NCBI RefSeq assembly: GCF_000422905.1
Contig: NZ_AUGY01000088.1
Coordinates: 1-33,838 of the forward strand
Length of the DNA: 33,838 bases
Direction: 5' to 3'
DNA from: Paenibacillus alginolyticus DSM 5050 = NBRC 15375
GTDB lineage: Bacteria > Bacillota > Bacilli > Paenibacillales > NBRC-103111
A program made the position numbers and the translations under genes. The notes under the pieces are model-generated. The model searched no databases. It saw only the letters and a list, made by a program, of their open reading frames with translations, and had not been told where the DNA came from. Every line of letters begins with the position of its first letter. Within the stretch, counting starts at the first letter, position 1. Shown here one piece after another: positions 1 through 8,735 of this stretch.

Positions 1-317
1 AAGCTGGATCAACGATTGCCAGCGATAGATATCGTTCTTATCAAGCTTTGGCCAAAAATGGCTTCCACCATGAAGCCAAAAAGTACGACCTGAAAGAAAA
101 TCCAGATCATCTAAAGTGGCTTCATACGATCATCTCTAATGCGAAAGCTTTTATTGGTGGTACCTACCACGGCTTAGATCCTAAGCACCTACAAGCATAT
201 CTCGATGAGTTTTGCTATCGATTCAACCGCCGTGAGGTCAAAAGCGAGTTATTCAATAGGTTAGTTCATTGTTGCCTATCGTCTACGACGATTACCTATC
301 CTGAGCTAGTTGGATAA
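1..317 (+). CDS. IS1595-family (ISXO2-like) transposase, C-terminal part, cut by window edge
   Basis: The open frame enters from the left edge (first full codon at base 3) and ends at TAA 315-317, giving about 104 C-terminal residues. It reads AGSTIASDRYRSYQAL at the edge and later contains YHGLD, HLQAYLDEF and YRFNRR. This order (Asp-x-Tyr-x-Ser-Tyr, a His-rich stretch, then Y-x-R-F-N-R-R) is typical of the C-terminal half of the DDE domain in ISXO2-like transposases of the IS1595 family. The protein would catalyse cut-and-paste transposition of its element. A TTG at 48 is not a credible start because the conserved part extends upstream of it. The N-terminus and left end of the element lie outside the window, so whether the copy is intact cannot be judged. 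Confidence 0.8.
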   Translation, partial: AGSTIASDRYRSYQALAKNGFHHEAKKYDLKENPDHLKWLHTIISNAKAFIGGTYHGLDPKHLQAYLDEFCYRFNRREVKSELFNRLVHCCLSSTTITYPELVG

Positions 318-548
318 TCAAATAAACTTAAGTTAACTTTATCTTACGTTTAACCCCCTATCTTAAGATCGTCTACTTCTATCTCATGCTTTTCTCAATA
401 GACCGTAAATTTGTTCCCCAAAGATATTCTTTTTATCGGTTTAGGGGAAGCGTTAATCCATGTAAAGTAATAACCAAGGAAGCCCTTACATGATTTTGGA
501 AAGGCTTTCGCCAATCATAATTCAGCAAGAGAGAGGGTTGTAAAGACA
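318..548. other. Intergenic region: possible IS right end and leader of importer I
   Basis: No gene is visible. A run of five C at 354-358, reading GGGGGTTAAACG on the minus strand, about 40 bases after the transposase stop, may be the right end of the IS1595-type element, but the other end is not in view to confirm it. Further on, arms at 415-422 and 440-448 form a stem with one bulge (TCCCCAAA against TTTAGGGGA), and CATGTAA at 459-465 is repeated inverted as TTACATG at 486-492. The second could be an operator for the downstream operon, for example for the AraC-type regulator at 5589. I could not assign a confident -35/-10 pair. A GA-rich ribosome site (AGAGAGAGGG) lies at 528-537. Confidence 0.3.
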
Positions 549-1862
549 ATGAAAAAAAAGTTAACTAGTATGCTAACTGCAAGTGTCGCGCTTGCCTTGG
601 TGGTGTCAGGCTGCTCGAGCACCAAAGAAAGCGGTACCAATACAACAGGTGCCTCAGCGACAGAGACAACCAAAGCGGCAGCGAGTAAATCGACCAGTCC
701 TGTTGAAATTACGTTTTGGAACATGTTTGGCGGTGGCGAAGGTGATTTCGTGGACCAAATTATTAAAGGTTACAATGAGTCTCAAAAAGAAGTGACTGTC
801 AAGCAGCTCCGCCTAGAGTCCAATGAGTATTATGCGAAGCTCAGCACAGCTCTATCTTCATCCAAAGGGCCAGACGTGGCAATAGCTCACGTTGACCGTA
901 TCTCTCCGTTCGTAAAAGCGAAGCAAATCGTACCCGTCGACCAATTAGCGACCAAGGTTGGATTTGATTTGAAACAGATTTCGGATTCGAATATCAAAAG
1001 TGTCTCTTATGACGGCAAACCCTATGCCGTGCCGTTAGATACACATTTCCATATGTTTTATTACAACAAGGACTTGTTGAAGAAAGCGGATCTGTTGAAC
1101 GACGATGGAACGCCTAAACTGGGCGAGCTTACACCGGATGGATTTAAAAAAACACTGGCCCAAATTCATGCTAAAGTGCCCGATGTACAGGCGCTTGCGG
1201 TGAATACCCCTTATTTCCAAGAGCCTTTCCTGAACTTGTATTATGAAGCAGGTGGCGATTTGTTGAATGCGGATTTAAATAAAGCAGCCATTAACAATGA
1301 TAAAGCGCTCAGCGTATTGAAGTTTTATATGGATCTGTACAACAACAAATACAGTGATTTGAATGATAAAACCCCTTGGGATTCGTTCCACAGCGGGAAA
1401 GCGGCTCTTTGGTTCGGCGGTGTGTGGGAAGCCGGACTCTTACTGAATGATAAAGCGCTCAACATTGGCGCCATGCCGCTTCCGGCTATTTTTGGCAGTC
1501 AGACGCATTGGGCAAGCTCGCATTTACTCGTCGTTCCGTCCTACGTCACGCCTGAGAAACAAGAAGCGGCAGCGAAGTTCATGAAGTATTTCTCCGAAAT
1601 TGGCGGCAAAACATGGGGGCAAGCAGGACATGTCCCGGCAAACAGCGTCGTTACCAACAGCGACGATTACAAAAAACTGCCGTATCGTAACTTCTTTATT
1701 GAAGCTCAAAAAACGGTGAAATTCGCGCCAAAAACGGATAAATATACCACAATTATTACAACGGTATCTGAATCGCTGCAAAACATTATTTTTAGCAAGC
1801 AAACGCCTGAAGAAGGCCTGAAAGTAATGGAGAAGCAAATCAACGATATATTAGCGAATTAG
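549..1862 (+). CDS. Sugar ABC transporter substrate-binding lipoprotein (CUT1), importer I, copy 1
   Basis: A 437-residue binding protein of the MalE-like solute-binding family 1, expected to capture a sugar or related solute outside the membrane and deliver it to the permeases encoded next. The N-terminus has KKK, a hydrophobic stretch and lipobox VVSGC with acylated Cys22, followed by a Ser/Thr/Ala-rich linker, so it is a membrane-anchored lipoprotein. The mature part starts with ITFWNMFGGGEGDF and keeps features usual for the family, such as the YYNKDLLKKA segment and an aromatic-rich WFGGVWEAG stretch probably near the ligand. It is the first gene of the operon; a stem-loop separates it from the permease genes. 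A close paralogue lies at 7248, beyond the two-component genes. Family assignment is secure; the ligand is unknown. Confidence 0.9.
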   Translation: MKKKLTSMLTASVALALVVSGCSSTKESGTNTTGASATETTKAAASKSTSPVEITFWNMFGGGEGDFVDQIIKGYNESQKEVTVKQLRLESNEYYAKLSTALSSSKGPDVAIAHVDRISPFVKAKQIVPVDQLATKVGFDLKQISDSNIKSVSYDGKPYAVPLDTHFHMFYYNKDLLKKADLLNDDGTPKLGELTPDGFKKTLAQIHAKVPDVQALAVNTPYFQEPFLNLYYEAGGDLLNADLNKAAINNDKALSVLKFYMDLYNNKYSDLNDKTPWDSFHSGKAALWFGGVWEAGLLLNDKALNIGAMPLPAIFGSQTHWASSHLLVVPSYVTPEKQEAAAKFMKYFSEIGGKTWGQAGHVPANSVVTNSDDYKKLPYRNFFIEAQKTVKFAPKTDKYTTIITTVSESLQNIIFSKQTPEEGLKVMEKQINDILAN

Positions 1863-1877
1863 CTTTATAGGTAAGAA

Positions 1878-1920
1878 GCGGGTGAGGCTGCTGGCTTTAG
1901 GAAGCCGGAAGTTTCACCCG
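1878..1920 (+). other. Intercistronic stem-loop after the binding-protein gene
   Basis: CGGGTGA at 1878-1884 pairs perfectly with TCACCCG at 1914-1920, and CTGGCTT pairs with AAGCCGG inside it (one G-T pair). No T-run follows, so it is not a simple terminator. Such hairpins between binding-protein and permease genes commonly protect the upstream message and raise binding-protein output over permease output; that role is inferred here. It ends about 17 bases before the permease ribosome site. Confidence 0.6.
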
Positions 1921-1952
1921 TGCTATTTAGAAAGATACAAGGAGAATATCCA

Positions 1953-2873
1953 ATGGAGATTAATGTGAGAGAGAGCGAAAGGACATTGGTCCTCCGCAAA
2001 CCAAACCCGTTACGTTTTGTAACTGAAATAAAGGCGATCCTCTATCTGCTCCCATTCCTCATTCCGTTTGCCATTTTTTATCTTTGGCCAGTATGTCGCG
2101 GAGCTTGGATGAGCCTGCATGTGTGGGGCATTCAGGGCATGCAGAAGTATGTAGGCTTTGCCAATTATACAAAGATTTTCACCGATCAAAACTTTTACTT
2201 GTATGTGTGGCATTCCTTTTATTTTGTTCTTATCTGTGCACCCTCGGTCATCGTTCTAGGACTCATTTTGGCGCTAATCATTAATCAAAAGATTCGGTTT
2301 CGCACGGCAATACGCTCTATGTTTTTTCTGCCCTACGTGCTGTCTGTATCTGTTATCAGCTTTATCTGGCTACGTCTGTTCGACTCCAAATATGGTCCAA
2401 TTAACGCACTTCTAAAGGTAGTTGGGCTTCCTGGAGATATTCACTGGCTTACTGATAAACACTTTGTCTGGTGGGCAATCACTTTAACGACCGATTGGTG
2501 GACAGTCGGGTTCGTGATGGTCTTGTTTTTGGCAGGATTACAAGAAATACCTACGGATCATTATGAAGCTGCGAAAATAGATGGCGCGGGAGCTTGGAAG
2601 CAGTTTTGGCATATTACACTGCCAGGCTTGTCTAGAGTCATGAAAATACAAGTATTCTATCAAATTATCTCGTGCTTGAAGCTATTCGGGCAAGTACAAA
2701 TCATGACTGGCGGAGGTCCGGGTGACTCCACGAATACAATGATTCGATACATCTATGTCACCGGTTTTAAAAAAGATATGTTCGGTCTCGCTTCCGCACA
2801 ATCGATCGTATTTTGCATCATCATGCTGCTGATCGCAGTCATTCAGTTTAAATTAACAGAGAGTAGAGATTGA
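1953..2873 (+). CDS. Sugar ABC transporter permease, MalF/UgpA type (importer I)
   Basis: An inner-membrane subunit of a CUT1 importer, 306 residues from the ATG at 1953. That start is chosen because AAGGAG lies about 8 bases upstream; an in-frame GTG at 1920 falls inside the preceding hairpin and lacks a ribosome site. Hydrophobic segments include roughly residues 28-47, 87-110, 121-142 and 171-195. The EAA loop that docks to the ATPase is clear (EAAKIDGAGAWKQFWHITLP, residues 205-224), followed by a GGGPGDSTN stretch typical of MalF/LacF/UgpA permeases. It should pair with the next gene as a heterodimer. No ATPase gene is present in the operon. Confidence 0.92.
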   Translation: MEINVRESERTLVLRKPNPLRFVTEIKAILYLLPFLIPFAIFYLWPVCRGAWMSLHVWGIQGMQKYVGFANYTKIFTDQNFYLYVWHSFYFVLICAPSVIVLGLILALIINQKIRFRTAIRSMFFLPYVLSVSVISFIWLRLFDSKYGPINALLKVVGLPGDIHWLTDKHFVWWAITLTTDWWTVGFVMVLFLAGLQEIPTDHYEAAKIDGAGAWKQFWHITLPGLSRVMKIQVFYQIISCLKLFGQVQIMTGGGPGDSTNTMIRYIYVTGFKKDMFGLASAQSIVFCIIMLLIAVIQFKLTESRD

Positions 2874-2885
2874 CGGAGGATGAAC

Positions 2886-3698
2886 ATGAAACCAATCGCA
2901 CTTAACGTCATCGCCGTAGTGCTTGCCCTTGTCTTTATTTTTCCCCTGATCTGGATGCTGTTGGTGTCACTTAAGCCTGACGGTATCAATGTATACACAC
3001 TTCAAGACTGGTTGAAATTTTCTGATCTAAATATGGCCAATTATGCAAAAGTGCTGAAGGATTCGCAAATATTGAGGTGGACCTGGAACAGCTTTACCAT
3101 CGGCGTGATAACAACGATTCTTTCCTTATTTTTCAGCTCATTGGCAGCCTTTTCCTTCTCTAAACTAGCATTTAAATCTAAAGGCTTGTTCTTTCTGCTC
3201 ATTGTTTCAGGTTTGCTAATTCCAACTGAAGCGATCTTAATTCCGCTTTATGAAACGACGCTGCATTTGAAACTCATTGATAACATCTGGGCGATTATTC
3301 TTCCGGGATTGACGAATCCAATAGGCATTTTGCTTCTAAAGCAGTTTATGGATGGTGTTCCAAAGGACTACATTGAGGCAGCGCAAATTGACGGATGCAG
3401 GAATTTTGGGTTATGGTCGCAGATTTGCTTGCCGCTTACGAGATCGGCGATGGTCTCTGTGGGTATCTTTTACTTCATCTTATCCTGGAACAACTTTTTG
3501 TGGCCGTATTTGGCGATTACCTCGCAAGAGAATATGATTCTCTCAGCAGGACTGCCAACCTTTTTGTCGAATAATACGATGTCCTTAAATCTAATCATGG
3601 CAGCCAGCGCGATTGCGGCAATACCAACGATTCTGGTTTTCGTGCTTCTGCAGCGTCATATCGTTCAAGGTGTGGCCATGTCCGGAATTAAAGGGTAA
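2886..3698 (+). CDS. Sugar ABC transporter permease, MalG/UgpE type (importer I)
   Basis: Second membrane subunit of importer I, 270 residues. I prefer the ATG at 2886: the ribosome site GGAGG at 2875-2879 directly abuts the in-frame ATG at 2880, whereas it is 6 bases from 2886. The N-terminal hydrophobic segment ends in the FPLIWMLLVSLK motif usual in MalG-type proteins. The EAA loop (EAAQIDGCRNFGLWSQICLP) lies near residues 164-183, followed by WNNFLWPYL. The C-terminus VQGVAMSGIKG closely matches the usual family ending. It follows the first permease by 12 bases and is surely co-transcribed. The partner ATPase is not encoded nearby. Confidence 0.92.
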   Translation: MKPIALNVIAVVLALVFIFPLIWMLLVSLKPDGINVYTLQDWLKFSDLNMANYAKVLKDSQILRWTWNSFTIGVITTILSLFFSSLAAFSFSKLAFKSKGLFFLLIVSGLLIPTEAILIPLYETTLHLKLIDNIWAIILPGLTNPIGILLLKQFMDGVPKDYIEAAQIDGCRNFGLWSQICLPLTRSAMVSVGIFYFILSWNNFLWPYLAITSQENMILSAGLPTFLSNNTMSLNLIMAASAIAAIPTILVFVLLQRHIVQGVAMSGIKG

Positions 3699-3733
3699 GT
3701 GAAAGATCCTCTAACATAGAAAGGGTTGTTACG

Positions 3734-5578
3734 ATGACCCCAACAGCAGGAAAGCCTAACAAATCGAAATGGAATCGTTTCATTCCATGGATGAATATAT
3801 GGACGAGCAGCATACGCTACAAATGGATGCTGCTTTTATTTCTGTTTTCTTTAACGCCTTTGCTCGCCATGGGTTTTATGTCATTTTCGATCTCCAAATC
3901 AACGATTAACAAGAAAGTGACGGAGTACTCGGAACAATTGTTGAGGCAAACAGCTGAAAATATTGACACCCGGTTAGGGATATATAAAGATATGATGATG
4001 CAGGTCGTAGGCAACAATGAAATCCTCTCCATGCTGCGAGTCCTAGATCGAACAGACGCAGCGCAGTATGACTTAGACAGTCTCTCACTTACGACGAAGC
4101 TTTCAACCATCATAGCGATCAATCAGGATTTACAGTCAATCTCCTTCTTGTCTTCTAATCATTACATCAAAGGTATTTATCGCTGGAACGACCGCTCGAA
4201 TGAGAAAGTTTCACCATTCCTTCGGACGTTGGAGGATGGGAGCAATTTTCGCTGGTTTCCAACCCGGCTGGGTACGTATGTAGACAGTTTGAATTCGCAG
4301 AATGTCCATGTGTTCTCTCTCGCCAAACAAATTTATAAGACCTCGGACGATAGTCCAGTAGGCATCGTTGCTGTGTTGGATATTCGTGAAGATGTGCTAA
4401 AAGAAATTGGCGATAAAACGACGAAGAGCAACATGGATATCCAAAGCTTTGTTATTGACGGAAGCGGGCAAATTATTTCTTATCCAGACAACCAATTCCT
4501 TGGAAAGAGTGTCAAACAGGTATTAGGAGAAAGCGGCTACAATCAGATTATTGGCGCGCCTTCGGAGGAGTTGGCTTTTCCGCTCAAGCATGATGGTCAG
4601 CGGCTGATTGTCAATTATAAAAAATTGCATACGAACGATTGGATTGTGGTCAATGTGATCTCGGAATCATCCCTGTATAAAGATACCAATCGTCTGCTGC
4701 AAATTATTATGATTATTGCGTTGATCTGTATTCTGTTTTCGATCATAACGGCCATGTTTTTGGCGAATTCGATTTCTAATCCAATCTTGAAAATGATCCG
4801 TCTGATGCGCCAAGTGATGTCGGGAGATCTTAGTGTTAGATTTATGGTCAAACGGCGCAATGATGAATTTGATATATTAGGCGATAACTTTAATTATATG
4901 GTTACGAGAATTGATGAGCTGCTTAAAGCGGTCTATGAAGAACAGAATCATAAACGCGTGGCAGAGTTGAAAGCATTGCAGGCGCAAATCAACCCTCATT
5001 TTCTATATAACACGCTGGACATTATTAAATGGACAGCATTGTTGCAGAAAGCGAACAATGCCGCGGAAATGGTTAGTCTGTTGTCAAGGCTGCTCCGTAT
5101 CAGTCTAGGCAAAGGCGAAGAGACGGTTACGGTTGAAGAAGAAATTGAACATGTACAGTGCTATCTGGGTATTCAAAAATTCAGATTCAACTTCCATATT
5201 GAAACGTTTGTGCATCTGGATGCGGATGTTCGCACACTCCGAACGCCGAAACTGATTTTGCAGCCAATTGTTGAGAATGCAATACTCCATGCCTTTACCG
5301 AACGGGAATCGGGCGGAGAGATTCATATTCGTTGTATGAAGCATCCCGAGGGCGGCATCAGATTTGAAGTAACGGATAATGGATGCGGGATGGAACAAGC
5401 TCTTGTAAAGGGCTTTCGTACACATCAAGAGACTTCCGGTGAGAAGCTCGGTGGTATCGGTTTATCGAATGTGGATGAACGCATCAAGCTGATCTGTGGT
5501 AAAATGTATGGCTTAGACATTCAAAGTGAACTTGGAACCGGTACGCGAATCGGTATTCGGCTTCCTTTTATGGAGTAG
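3734..5578 (+). CDS. YesM-type sensor histidine kinase (importer I)
   Basis: A 614-residue membrane kinase that probably senses substrate, or substrate-loaded binding protein, outside the cell and phosphorylates the next gene product. It has a transmembrane segment near residues 31-53, an extracytoplasmic sensor domain (about 54-320), a second transmembrane segment near 322-344 and a HAMP linker after it. The His_kinase domain shows LQAQINPHFLYN with phospho-acceptor His422. The ATPase domain has the N-box PIVENAILHA (511-520), G1 box VTDNGCGM (Asp548) and a GIGLSNVDERI stretch. All key motifs are present. It starts 35 bases after the permease gene and ends 10 bases before the regulator start. 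Family assignment is firm; the stimulus is unknown. Confidence 0.93.
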   Translation: MTPTAGKPNKSKWNRFIPWMNIWTSSIRYKWMLLLFLFSLTPLLAMGFMSFSISKSTINKKVTEYSEQLLRQTAENIDTRLGIYKDMMMQVVGNNEILSMLRVLDRTDAAQYDLDSLSLTTKLSTIIAINQDLQSISFLSSNHYIKGIYRWNDRSNEKVSPFLRTLEDGSNFRWFPTRLGTYVDSLNSQNVHVFSLAKQIYKTSDDSPVGIVAVLDIREDVLKEIGDKTTKSNMDIQSFVIDGSGQIISYPDNQFLGKSVKQVLGESGYNQIIGAPSEELAFPLKHDGQRLIVNYKKLHTNDWIVVNVISESSLYKDTNRLLQIIMIIALICILFSIITAMFLANSISNPILKMIRLMRQVMSGDLSVRFMVKRRNDEFDILGDNFNYMVTRIDELLKAVYEEQNHKRVAELKALQAQINPHFLYNTLDIIKWTALLQKANNAAEMVSLLSRLLRISLGKGEETVTVEEEIEHVQCYLGIQKFRFNFHIETFVHLDADVRTLRTPKLILQPIVENAILHAFTERESGGEIHIRCMKHPEGGIRFEVTDNGCGMEQALVKGFRTHQETSGEKLGGIGLSNVDERIKLICGKMYGLDIQSELGTGTRIGIRLPFME

Positions 5579-5588
5579 GTGGAATTTC

Positions 5589-7172
5589 ATGCTTAGCGTA
5601 GTGATTGTCGAAGATGAATATATTGTCAGGTATGGGATTCGGTCTATGATCGAGTGGGAAAAGATGGGTTTAACCGTTATTGGGGAAGCATCCAACGGAC
5701 AAGAGGCCCTTGATTTCATCCGCCAGGAGCCACCGGATATTCTGATTACCGATATTAAAATGCCGATAATGGACGGGATTGGTTTAATTTCAGAAGTGCG
5801 TAAATTTAGTCCACACATGAAAATCCTGATTCTCAGTAATTTGGAGGATTTTCAATATGCCAAGGAAGCGATCCGCTATGGAGTTTCGGAATATTTAATC
5901 AAGTCGGATATGATGCCGCGAGATTTCGAGCAAGCCTTAATGAAGGTGAAGGAATCCTTAGAAGAGGCATCTCCGAATAGTGAAGAGAAGCAGTCTGCAA
6001 GCGCCCAGCCATTATGGAAAGAAAAGCTGCTGCTGGATCTTGTCGAAGGTTCAGGGAAAGAACGGATAGACGTACAGAGCTCTATTGAAAGTTTGGGACT
6101 TCTGGATGCCAAGCTGCCACTTTATGTGCTGCACATTGGTAAAAATGCTTTGGAGCTAGGTATCACGGAAGGGCAAACCTATATACGAAGTGCGTTAGAT
6201 CGAGTTTTGGCAGCGGAATATGAGGCTAGCTACGAAGTGTTTCCGGATAGATTAGGCGAAATGAATGTCCTTTTATTCTCGAGTAGGAAGTCTCAAGACT
6301 TGAAGGCCGTGAGGGAGATTGCTCAATCGGTTCTTACGTATCTGTTAGATCGCTATGCGATGCTTTGTACGATTGGGGTCAGCAAAGGCATCATGGCTTG
6401 GACGGATTTGCAGAATGCGCATGAGCAAGCTGTGACCGCCGCTAAGTATAAAATGTTTATCGGCAGCGGAAAGGTTATTGTTTATGGTGTGGATTATGTT
6501 CCTGTGGAGAATCAGCAAGTCGAGAATATAAAGGTGAGTACGAGTCACATACATTCGATGGTCTATGCTTTTCAATCTAAGGAACTGCAAGTATATTTGG
6601 AAGAAATATTCGAGCATCTGGCTTCCCGCAAAGATTATGACATGGTACAGATCATCTCTTTAGAGCTCTTAATTATGTTGACGACCCTTTGGTCGGATGT
6701 TTCCAGCGATCAGCAGGATATCCTTCATCTGAAGAAGCAATATTTTGACCAGCTAGCCAAATTGGAGACGATCCAGCAGAGTAAAGCTTGGTTTTTGCAG
6801 GCTTTCGAGGAGCTCGTCCAGCACATGATTCACGTTTATAACAGTGACCGCAACGGGATTCTTAAGGCAGTCCAATATATACAGATGTACTATCATCAGG
6901 AAATTTCGCTGCAATCGATCAGTCATCACGTTCATTTAAGTAAAAATTACTTTGCCAACCTATTCAAAAAAGAAATGGGTGAAAGCTTCTTGGAGCATTT
7001 GACACGCATACGCATTGAGAAAGCGAAGGCGTTGCTAACGGGCGAGCTCAAGGCAGGGGACATCGGTCATTTGGTTGGGATTCAGGACCCGAAATATTTC
7101 TCCAAAGTATTTAAAAAGATTACGGGTGTTTCCCCATCGGAATATCGGAATCGGACTAGAGGAGATGTCTAG
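5589..7172 (+). CDS. YesN-type response regulator, REC plus AraC DNA-binding domain
   Basis: A 527-residue transcription factor and partner of the kinase just upstream. I chose the ATG at 5589 because the receiver domain begins there (MLSVVIVEDE) and GGTGG lies 6 bases before it; an upstream in-frame start at 5526 would add residues inside the kinase gene. The receiver domain (about 1-120) has acidic EDE at 8-10, phospho-acceptor Asp55 in DILITDIKMP, and a switch Ser/Lys region further on. A long middle region leads to two C-terminal helix-turn-helix motifs (about 425-525) with LSKNYFANLFKKEMGESF and the DPKYFSKVFKKITGVSPSEYR signature. It probably activates importer I genes, including one or both binding-protein genes that flank it. 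Confidence 0.93.
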   Translation: MLSVVIVEDEYIVRYGIRSMIEWEKMGLTVIGEASNGQEALDFIRQEPPDILITDIKMPIMDGIGLISEVRKFSPHMKILILSNLEDFQYAKEAIRYGVSEYLIKSDMMPRDFEQALMKVKESLEEASPNSEEKQSASAQPLWKEKLLLDLVEGSGKERIDVQSSIESLGLLDAKLPLYVLHIGKNALELGITEGQTYIRSALDRVLAAEYEASYEVFPDRLGEMNVLLFSSRKSQDLKAVREIAQSVLTYLLDRYAMLCTIGVSKGIMAWTDLQNAHEQAVTAAKYKMFIGSGKVIVYGVDYVPVENQQVENIKVSTSHIHSMVYAFQSKELQVYLEEIFEHLASRKDYDMVQIISLELLIMLTTLWSDVSSDQQDILHLKKQYFDQLAKLETIQQSKAWFLQAFEELVQHMIHVYNSDRNGILKAVQYIQMYYHQEISLQSISHHVHLSKNYFANLFKKEMGESFLEHLTRIRIEKAKALLTGELKAGDIGHLVGIQDPKYFSKVFKKITGVSPSEYRNRTRGDV

Positions 7173-7181
7173 TCAATTCCT

Positions 7182-7211
7182 TTCACATCCAGTATTGCAA
7201 ACGCTTACTAA
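7182..7211 (+). promoter_or_regulatory. Candidate promoter with CcpA (cre) site before the second binding-protein gene
   Basis: TTGCAAACGCTTACT at 7195-7209 fits the loose cre consensus WTGNAANCGNWNNCW at every position; against the tighter TGWAANCGNTNWCA it has two differences. It lies 38 bases before the ATG at 7248. TTCACA at 7182-7187 (5 of 6 to the -35 consensus) and TACTAA at 7206-7211 (3 of 6 to the -10) would place the site across the promoter, a position that gives repression. AGTA (7191-7194) and TACT (7206-7209) form outer inverted arms. Catabolite repression by CcpA is inferred; the -10 element is weak. Confidence 0.5.
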
Positions 7212-7247
7212 AAAGAGTGTCGGTTAACAGAGAGGGGGATAACTTTA

Positions 7248-8549
7248 ATGTTTAGAAAGTACCGAGCACTGCTTATATCACTCATCGTTATGTTGGTGCT
7301 CATGTTCTCGGGTTGTTCGGCAATGCCTGATGGCAGTACCGAGCAAATGGCCAAAAATAAAGCAGCAACACGTGGGAATGAAGCTCCTGTGGAGATTTCG
7401 TTTTGGAATCCTTTCGGCGGCGGTGAGGGGGATTTCGTCGAGCAAATTGTTCAAAACTTCAATGTCTCGCAGAGTAAGGTTTTCGTCAAACAACTTCGAC
7501 TGGAATCAAATGAATACTACGTAAAATTGAGTACGGCACTTTCTTCCGGGAAGGGACCGGATGTCGCAGTTACCCATGTCGATCGGATGTCACCTTTCGT
7601 TAAGGCGAAGCAGATTATGCCGCTTGACGGTTTGGCAAGTGAAACCGGATTTGATTTCAAAGAAATTGAGGAGCCCAATTTACGGAGTGTGACCTTTAAT
7701 GGCAAACCGTACGCAATACCGCTTGATACTCATTTTCACATGCTTTATTACAACAAAGCGATTTTGAAAAAAGCTGGTTTGTTGAATGAGGATGACACGC
7801 CGAAACTTGGCGAGGCGTCGCCGGAGGGTTTCATTCGCATGCTAACGCAAATTCAAGCAAAAGTGCCAGGTGTTCAGCCTTTCGCAGTGAACACGCCGTA
7901 TTTTCAGGAACCATTCCTGAACCTTTATTATGAGGCTGGCGGTGACCTGCTCAACTCCGATATGTCGAAAGCAGCCATCTATAACGAGAAAGCGCTCAGC
8001 GTATTAAAATTTTATCAGCAGCTTTACGCCAATCATTTGTCCGATTTAAACGATAAAACGCCATGGGACTCCTTTCACGAGGGGAAAGCCGCACTATGGT
8101 TTGGAGGCGTTTGGGAAGCAGGGCATCATTTGAGCGAGAAGTCATTGCCGGTCGGCATTATGCCCCTTCCTCCCATATTTGGCAGCTTCTCTCATTGGGG
8201 GAGCTCGCACACGCTGGTAGTACCTGCCTATGTGACCAAGGAAAAGCAACGTGCAGCAATGGTCTTTATGACATATTTTTCTGAAGTTGGCAGTAAGACT
8301 TGGGGGCTTGCCGGACATGTGCCGGCGAATCGAGCTGTCTTGCAAAGCGAGCAGTACCAACAACTGCCCTATAGGAAGCTCTTTATCGAAGATCAGCATC
8401 ATGTTAAATTTGCGCCGCAAACCGACAAGTATGCGACGATCTTTACGACGCTTTCGGAGGACCTCCAAAGCATCGTTCTAGGCGGGCTGGATCCGGAAGC
8501 AGGACTTGCAGCGCTTGAGAAGAAGATAAACGATATTTTAGCCAATTAG
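7248..8549 (+). CDS. Sugar ABC transporter substrate-binding lipoprotein (CUT1), importer I, copy 2
   Basis: A 433-residue paralogue of the protein at 549. The signal peptide differs (lipobox MFSGC, Cys23), but the mature parts align almost without gaps, with roughly two thirds of residues identical by eye, including FGGGEGDFV, KQLRLESNEYY, the TPYFQEPFLNLYYEAGGDLL block, KTPWDSFH, WFGGVWEAG and the final NDILAN. It should feed the same permeases, perhaps with a different affinity or ligand. A ribosome site (GAGAGGGGG) precedes it. It is 75 bases behind the regulator gene and has its own candidate cre site and promoter, so it may be regulated separately from copy 1. Whether this is redundancy or specialisation cannot be read from the sequence. 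Confidence 0.9.
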   Translation: MFRKYRALLISLIVMLVLMFSGCSAMPDGSTEQMAKNKAATRGNEAPVEISFWNPFGGGEGDFVEQIVQNFNVSQSKVFVKQLRLESNEYYVKLSTALSSGKGPDVAVTHVDRMSPFVKAKQIMPLDGLASETGFDFKEIEEPNLRSVTFNGKPYAIPLDTHFHMLYYNKAILKKAGLLNEDDTPKLGEASPEGFIRMLTQIQAKVPGVQPFAVNTPYFQEPFLNLYYEAGGDLLNSDMSKAAIYNEKALSVLKFYQQLYANHLSDLNDKTPWDSFHEGKAALWFGGVWEAGHHLSEKSLPVGIMPLPPIFGSFSHWGSSHTLVVPAYVTKEKQRAAMVFMTYFSEVGSKTWGLAGHVPANRAVLQSEQYQQLPYRKLFIEDQHHVKFAPQTDKYATIFTTLSEDLQSIVLGGLDPEAGLAALEKKINDILAN

Positions 8550-8735
8550 TTCAGGTGAATACTTTCTTAGTTGGTTTCGTCAATACAGAAGGTTTTACAG
8601 AGTAAATATCGAATAAATTCATCTTGAGTTTACTTCCCTTTGATCTCATACAACTTGCCAAGTTTCTCATTAAAATCACCATTATTCTTTGGTATCTTTC
8701 CTTTTTTCAAAATACGATCGAAGGCGTGTGAAGAT

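Noticed and set aside
495..513. cre-like sequence TTGGAAAGGCTTTCG before the first binding-protein gene
   Set aside because: The core CG is replaced by GG and the last position also fails, so it is much weaker than the site at 7195.
8640..8735. N-terminal extension of the alditol oxidase
   Set aside because: The added 32 residues do not resemble AldO, which begins at the NWAGN motif, and no ribosome site precedes 8640.
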